This document shows, piece by piece, positions 57,641 through 64,000 of a stretch of 64,000 nucleotides of DNA. Within the stretch, counting starts at the first letter, position 1. Each line of letters opens with the position of its first letter. The DNA is from Straminergon stramineum. Lineage: Eukaryota; Streptophyta; Bryopsida; Hypnales; Calliergonaceae. Position numbers and translations under genes: made by a program. The notes beneath the pieces are model-generated. The model did no database searches. It saw only the letters and a list, made by a program, of their open reading frames with translations, and was not told where the DNA came from. The DNA lies in NCBI GenBank assembly GCA_963920665.1, contig OY987271.1:15131350-15195349 (forward strand). The letters are read 5' to 3'.

Positions 57641-60600
57641 TCTAGCTACTTTTGCAATATCCTCCCCTTCCATGTACCTTTCCTTAGTTTTCATGAGATT
57701 ATGCATGCTTTGGGACTCATATCTACAATTTTCCTTGACATTGAGTCTTGGGCTAGATTGTTCTCCCTAATGCACACTTAGAGAAGCTAGAGTGCAAGCA
57801 TCATCGACTATTGGGAGCCTGCCACGAATTATTCATGTTTTTTAATAACCTAACTTGTACTTCTAATGTGTTGTGTTTGTTTAGTGGTGTATGCAGAACA
57901 TTAACATTGCAATTCGAAAGTCTTAGAAGGTTTTGGATCCCTTGTTAGTGAAATGTTTATTCTTCATTTGTGACTTGAATTTACATCAATTGAATGAAAT
58001 AAGCTTAAGTGGATGCTTAAAAGCCAATTGCCTTAATGCACACAAAAAAACTTTATTTCTTTCCAATTCATATAATTGAAATGATACAAATACTTCATTT
58101 CAATTATTTCAATTTACATCAATTGAATAAAATAAGTTGAAGTAGTTGCTTAAAGGCCAATTGCCTAATTGCACACAAAAAAACTTTATCTTTCTCCAAT
58201 CGATATAAATTGAAACTTTTTGTTTTCTTGATTGTCCACCTTAGTGTAAAGGGAAATTGCTTTGCCATCATTGGTTTTGTCTATCCGGTGAATGCTTTCA
58301 CACATAGAACCAAAACTCTACTAATATTATATTTTAACATATTCATGTCATTGTTTTATAACTACCACCTTTGAAATGAAAATGGAACTACTACGACGCA
58401 CAATTGGTTTGTATTTTACCCTTTCGTCTCTAAGGTTTAGGGTTCATCATCTCATAGCAAGTAGGATACAAAAACTCAAAAAGATACAAACTTGAGAAAA
58501 GAAAATGTGTAAGCTCACTTGTTCAAAGAGTTGACAACAACGATGTGAAGAAGAAAAGATTTGAAGGCGCCGTAGTCAAGAAATCAAAGTGTCGAACAAG
58601 TTCACATTTTCTATGTCATTTTTTCATGATGTCGCCGTCGCAGCCTCGCACCCAACATCCAACATCATTCACTTTCTAGTCCTTCAATGCTAGTGAGTGG
58701 TGACTCTCTTCTAACTTTAGCAGTATTTTTCAAGCTCACCTTTCGTTTGCATGCATGCCCAAATATCCCAATGCAGCCTGTAACGTATCATGAATTTCAA
58801 ACCCACTAGTCTACAACCCTGGCTACAATACTGTAAATTCATTTTCTATAAGTACTATTGTATTGTACAAGAGCTTGATTTGAAACATGTCCTAGTAAGT
58901 GGTGTTTCTTGTCTTGTTTTCATTTTGACACAAATGAAACAGAATTTCATTGCAAGAGTAAAATTACATACCAACTATCCACGTTGTTTCTTGTCTTGAA
59001 GGCCAAATAGGGGTCAAGGCAGCCATCAAGGTTAGGGTGACTAAGGCCTATGGCAAAGTAACAATGGAGTAAATACAAGTTGTGCAAGTAAAGGTGCACA
59101 AACGCAAAAAAGAGGGAGCTTGAATGGGCGACTATCCTAAGAGTCTCATTTGAATTCAATACCTTAGAAGAATTTGACATTATCAATATGACATCATGAG
59201 ACAAATTAGCTTCAGCCAAGGGGCGGTTGCTCATTGGGCCATAGTTATTTTACTACTTATCAACTTTGATTATACTACAATAGCTTATACATCCAGTATA
59301 TAAAGTGGAGGTTTTTTTTATTGTGCTTTCAAGTTTCAATTGAAATAAAAAAGAAGATTCTTTCTCTCAACTATTTAACATTTTGGTACTCAGAATGTCA
59401 AACAAACAATAGTAAGAGAGTGATGCAAATATTGTTTGTAATAGATTCATATAAGGTAGAGAGCTTATTAAGACCCTCCAACCCAATGCAATGCAAATCT
59501 ACATTGGTCCAACATTTTAGTGCTTGAAATGTTGAACCAATGTAGATTTGCATTACATTGGGTTGGAGGGTCTTAATAGGCTCTCTACCTTGCTAGCATG
59601 AGGAAAAAAAATGAACCCTAAAAGGAATTGCTTCTCTTTGAGAAGTTCCCCTCAATGGAATTCATAGTCCCTTTGAGGATTAGTGGCCACTGTTCATCAT
59701 CATAGACACAATAAAAAAATATTTAAAAAAATATTTAAAATAATTAAAATAATATTATAAAAATAGAAGTCTAACGTGGTCGCACTAATGCCACATCAAC
59801 TCTCAAAATTCTGTAATTTTTAATTCATTTTAATAATATTAATATTTTTAAAATCCTTAAGTGGAACTGTCTCGTGCTTTACAAACCCTATGGTTTGTTG
59901 GCCAAAAAAAAAAAGAACAAAAAACAAATTAAAAAAAGATGTTGGAATCTTAAATTTTAGGCCTGAGTTTCCTATTGTTCCCTACTATTTGTAACTCACA
60001 ATCACTTTGAGGGCTTGTATTTTTTCTTAATGTACCTTATTTCTACTATTCCCTTTGTCTTAAGATGATCTTCTTGTTGGCCTTAATTTTCTATTCCAAA
60101 ATGATCTTCCTCTTGCATTGTATGATGTTGCATATTGTTCAGATTTTGCTTTCAATTTCTATTTAGGACCAACAAAACAACTCTACACAATAGTTCCCCC
60201 TCCTCCATGCAATCATAAATCAAAAGACAAATGAAATGATTGAAAGGGCCAATCAATACTACTCATTCTTATTTTTTGCATTTCTTTGAGTATTGCCTGA
60301 TTGAAGGAGATGAAACTCTCATAGGAAGACTAGAGGTCGACACATGGTCTTGGGCCCATACTAACTACCTAGTGCCCACATAATGATGACTTCACATTCA
60401 ACAATTAAATGCCTACCAATGCTCTTTGGAAATGACCTCAATATTTTCCATTTCAACATTCCAAAACTACACTTTGAAAAGGGCTACAAAACTCAATCAA
60501 AGTTTCTAGGATGCTAGGAGTGTATCAAACTCTACATATAGTGAAAAATGGTTAAAAAAATTGTTATTTTCAACAATCAAAAATATTTTTTCCAATAAGA

Positions 60601-61014
60601 TCATTTTGGAATGGAAGTAGTAAATTTATTAGCTCCAATGATCTACCACTTCCTTCACTATTTTACACGCATAATCATTCACATTTATAGAATATAGAAG
60701 TTTGAGTTTCCATATTGTGTTCCACTTGTAAATATCAACCTCACTAAGCACCCAAAAAGTCTACAATATAGACGATGAATAACATAAGCTAAGTTGATGT
60801 TTCTTCTATGGAACTTTTCATTCTTTAATAGTAATTGATTGAATTTTCAAAAAACAAACTTTTTCTAAGACCAATTTTGAAAATAGGTCAAAGAAGTTGG
60901 TGATCCCATCTTAATTCTTGCCTTAAATCTAAGCCCTCTGAACATGAGAGCCTAGGGACGATTTAGATAAGCCAGTAAGTATACCCAAAAGCAACCCAAT
61001 AGAAAATATGCTAC
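57641..61014. other. Gene-free AT-rich region with one hairpin
   Basis: No gene recognised. A direct duplication at about 57960-58220 (CAATTGAATRAAATAAG... and CACACAAAAAAACTTTAT-like blocks, each twice) and the hairpin at 59454-59591 are the only structured items. Confidence 0.5.
59454..59591. repeat. 138-base near-perfect hairpin
   Basis: AAGGTAGAGAGCTTATTAAG at the left pairs with CTTAATAGGCTCTCTACCTT at the right. Pairing runs about 60 bases per arm with few mismatches, through CATTGGTCCAACAT and ATGTTGAACCAATG, around a loop of about 15 bases. It could be a foldback MITE or a small-RNA (miRNA-like) precursor; size and loop fit either. Confidence 0.75.
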
Positions 61015-61233
61015 TACAAGTAGAACCTCCCTTAGTGCATGGTGTCGGGACTATGCACTAAGAGAGGTTTATGCATTTAGAGAAGCCATAGGGCCACTTG
61101 TCTTTTTATCTTGAAGCATGTGCCACATGTCTTTTCATCTTGAATCATGGGCATGGGCCACTTACTGTTTACAAACTCCCTTAATGCATATTATACACCA
61201 AGGGAGGGTGCACTAAGAGAGATTCTACTTGTA
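61015..61233. mobile_element. MITE upstream of the hydrolase gene (219 bp)
   Basis: Left end TACAAGTAGAACCTCCCTTA, right end inverted TAAGAGAGATTCTACTTGTA. A TA flank is compatible with a TA duplication. It lies about 200 bases before the first coding exon and may touch the promoter. Confidence 0.7.
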
Positions 61234-61516
61234 TATACCTAAAATCTGTAGCGATATGAAATGTACAACAATACTGCAGACGATTACATGTTTTTTTTCT
61301 TACCTAGTCCGTTTTCTTCCTAATTCCAAAACCACATTCTGAGGAATTGCAACAAGTGGCGATATGGGTGCACGGACAACAGACTCAATCTTCTCCACAA
61401 AATAAACCCGTAAAATTCACTTTCAGTTCGCAGCAGCCGCTCGGCTATGGCTCGTCCTTTTCCTCTTCATCACGCGGAAAGTGAGCTCCGACTACTGCCT
61501 TGGAACCTCCGACGCC

Positions 61517-64000
61517 ATGGCTGCCCTGCAATCCGTCGCCTGTGTAACTGTGCATCACACTCCAGGCATTGGACACGCCTTCCTCAAATCCGCTTCCACT
61601 CCGTCCGTGATTTTCCCAAATCCCGAATTCAACAAGAAAGGACTTGTGATTCTACCCGAAGACGATGTCGCTCCTGAAGCTTACGCCCCTCTCGCTCGCG
61701 GTACACTCAAATGATCCCTTTACTATGACATTCTCTTCAATTACATTCTAAAGTATCCTGCACATTTTCAAAATTTTGGTCTGGTGCAAGGGGTTGGAGC
61801 TCAATTGGGTAAGATAATAGAGGTTTGAGTGGACTGCCGTGGTGAGAGAATTTGATGAATTCTGGAGAGATTCTTGCTGATTATCTGAGTTGGGGGGTTG
61901 AAGCTTTGGTGAATGTGGTGTATTCCACAGTGAATTGGTTTGAATTGCAATTGCAATTGCAATTGCTTATGCTAGAATGGTAAATTGGAAGTGGGTACTA
62001 AAGTTTGTGACGTTGAGGTTGTTTTTTGTCTCTCCCAATTGGGAAATGGCAGTGTATTGAAAGGAATGCTAAGTCGTGTATCGTCTTTCATGTTGTACTC
62101 TTATCTCTTTGGTTTTAGGTGACTAAGGTAACGAATTCGTTTGCTGATTCTTGCTGATATCCTGAGTGGTGGGTTCGCGAATTTGGTGAATGTGATGCTT
62201 TCGACAGTGAATGGTTTGAATGGCAATCGCGTGTGTTAGAATGGCTATTTGAGAGAGGGTAATAAAGGTTTTGACGTTGAACTTGTTTCCCGTCTGTCCC
62301 AATTGCTTAGTGGCAGTGTATACGAAGTTGTGTATCGTTTTTCATGTTGTGCTCACGATCTCGTTGGTTTTAGGTGACTAAGGTGATGAATTCGTTTGTC
62401 AATTCTTGCTGATTCCTGAGTACTGTAGTGGGTTTTCGAATTTCGTGAACGTGATGCTTTCGACGGTGAATGCATTGAACTGAGATTGCATATGTTATAG
62501 TGGAAAATTTGGGAGTGAATATTAAAGGTTTAAAATGTTAAACTTGTTTCCCATCTCTTCCCCTTGGGTAATGGCTTCGTGTGGGGTTGAATATCAAGTT
62601 GTGTTTCATTTCTCAATTTTGTTCATCATCTCTTAGGTGACTGAAAGGTAACTGACTAGTTGGTCAGTATTAACAACATGATTAGTATTCTAGTTTTCTA
62701 TACTGCTGCATGTTTAACCACATGCTCATTCAACTAAATGTTTGGAACCCACTGTTTCTGCTGTTGTGGTCAGCATTGGCGTTGCGCGGGTGCTATTCAG
62801 TGGTGGTGGAGAAGCCATGTGCGGGTCGGACAGTGCGTGCCATGATGCAGAGACCGCTCTTGGAGCACTGGATCTTGGCTGGACATGGCCTTGGGGGAGG
62901 AGCTTTGGCAGCTCAGCTGGCGCTCACGCTGCAGCCCAAAGTGAAGGCGCTCATTCTCATGGCTGCGCCCATGCCTCAGGATGTGAATATGGCGGACCTG
63001 AACATCCTCGTTGTGGCTTTGTATGGCCTAAAGGACAGCGTCGTCACTCCAGAGACCGTCGAGGAGTCCTTCTCTCGGATGCCAGGTTTTTATCCCAAAC
63101 CCTAATTCTCAATCTGTGTACCCTAATTCTCAAACCATTCAAAATATTTGAAAGTTGACGGGTCTAGATATATATACCTTTCCTTTTCGAGAGGATTCCA
63201 GTGCACTGACATATACATTACTTGGATATCGTTTGAATAAGTTGTGAATTGTTGAAATTTGAAGTAGTAGGGTCCCAATCATGAGCTTAGAGTACCCTTG
63301 AACCATGATTATTGCATCTACATCTCAGTGTCTCTCAGGGGAGCATTTTTGGTCTTCATAGAACGTAGAAGTACACCTTGCCCTCTTTAATCTGACTGTC
63401 TTGGTTCCCGAAATACGAAATACGACTTAGTTTGAATTTGCAACAAGTGTGCCTTCGGCAATGACAGTGCGGTAAGTGCAGGATATATCCATTTCAGAGG
63501 TCATATTAAAGAGGTCTAAGTGTATCTCATTTCCTACAAGTCACATGTTTGAATGACAATTGAATTGTAAAGGGATGATCTTCAACCCACAGGAAAGGGA
63601 CCAAGGTCCCTTTTCTACTAGCAATATCCTTAAAGAAATGGAGCCAAAGGAACCAATATCTGTAGTTCTCTGTTACTAATCAATTTTTCATGGATTCATA
63701 AATTTTTCAATTGTTTCATGCAGTTTGATTTGGAATATAATTGTTTTTTGAAATACTGCTCAGGAAATTTCCCGAAAGTTTTGATTTTGAATAGGCATTT
63801 TACGAAAATGAACCAGCTCATTGGGATTCAAAGCCTTATGTGTGGCTGTATGGGTGACTGTCGTCTTATGATTTGTAGGAGATAGCGTGGTTACATCGTT
63901 TCCAAATCTGGGGCACTACGACTTTGCGAAGAGCGAGTGTGTGGGGAACGAGAAATTAGGGCAACACCAAGGGCAAGGTCTGACCGAACAAGACTTTAAT
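61517..64000 (+). CDS. Alpha/beta-hydrolase (Abhydrolase_5-like) lacking the catalytic serine, cut by window end
   Basis: Exons 61517-61700, 62774-63085 and 63879 to the window edge, with GT-AG introns and matching phase 1. It reads KKGLVILPEDDVAPEAYAPL, RGCYSVVVEKP, HWILAGHGLGGGALAAQLA, KALILMAAPMPQDVN, VVALYGLKDSVVTPETVEES, then FPNLGHYDFAKS, the order seen in the Abhydrolase_5 fold. The nucleophile elbow, GHSLGG in active relatives, is GHGLGG, so Ser is Gly. The Asp (LKDSVVTPE) and a His (LGHYDF) remain. It may be a non-catalytic or altered hydrolase. Upstream in frame, from an AG at 61428-61429, lies a hydrophobic stretch (LWLVLFLFI) without Met, so the true start may be in an earlier exon that adds a signal anchor. 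The ATG used here is the first one in frame. Confidence 0.75.
61850..62645. repeat. Three diverged tandem units of about 255-270 bases in the hydrolase intron
   Basis: Each unit contains GATTCTTGCTGAT, GAATTTGGTGAATGTGATGC, CTTGTTTCCCGTCTGTCCCA and GGTTTTAGGTGACTAAGG-like blocks in the same order, with borders near 62120 and 62376. Confidence 0.75.

Noticed and set aside
1..64000. CRISPR arrays, bacterial operons, riboswitches, rRNA
   Set aside because: Nothing of the kind is visible. Spliced genes and plant transposons show the sequence is eukaryotic nuclear DNA.

Overview
The window is nuclear DNA of a green plant. Genes carry GT-AG introns of about 100-1200 bases, the intergenic DNA is AT-rich and gene-poor, and the families are plant ones (receptor-like kinase, ATL RING-H2 ligase, plant-type inositol polyphosphate 5-phosphatase) set among decayed DNA transposons. 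The mix of transposases and the odd receptor suggest a non-seed plant (bryophyte, lycophyte, fern or streptophyte alga). That placement is an inference and cannot be settled from this window.

Layout: 1-558 holds part of a PIF/Harbinger transposase (minus strand). About 4-6.7 kb is a cluster of small inverted-repeat elements. A nine-exon gene at 8108-16065 (plus) encodes a 987-residue receptor kinase. Its ectodomain has the VWA-N / VWA / Cache layout of animal calcium-channel alpha2/delta subunits, followed by a transmembrane helix and a plant RLK/Pelle kinase. All eight introns are GT-AG and phase-compatible. An unidentified minus-strand exon-like segment lies at 16.6-16.9 kb. A 5-phosphatase gene spans 23947-28162 (plus). 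About 30.6-33 kb is a broken Copia gag-protease (minus) interrupted by a 1.08-kb foldback element. A two-exon ATL E3 ligase lies at 33906-35542 (minus), its stop codon 10 bases from another transposon. From 36.9 to 61.2 kb the window is a transposon graveyard: TTAA-flanked elements (one with its empty site preserved elsewhere in the window), AAGGT-ended elements, a MITE family with 4-base target duplications, a CACTA-like foldback, two hAT remnants and a 4.5-kb decayed DDE-type transposase gene. A serine-less alpha/beta hydrolase gene (about 61.4 kb to the right edge, plus) is cut by the window end.

The host genes do not form an operon or an obvious pathway. A sensor kinase, a phosphoinositide phosphatase and a ubiquitin ligase could all act in signalling, but nothing in the sequence links them. 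The most interesting item is the alpha2/delta-like receptor kinase. The second is the density of nested non-autonomous transposons whose insertion history can be read directly from the window.
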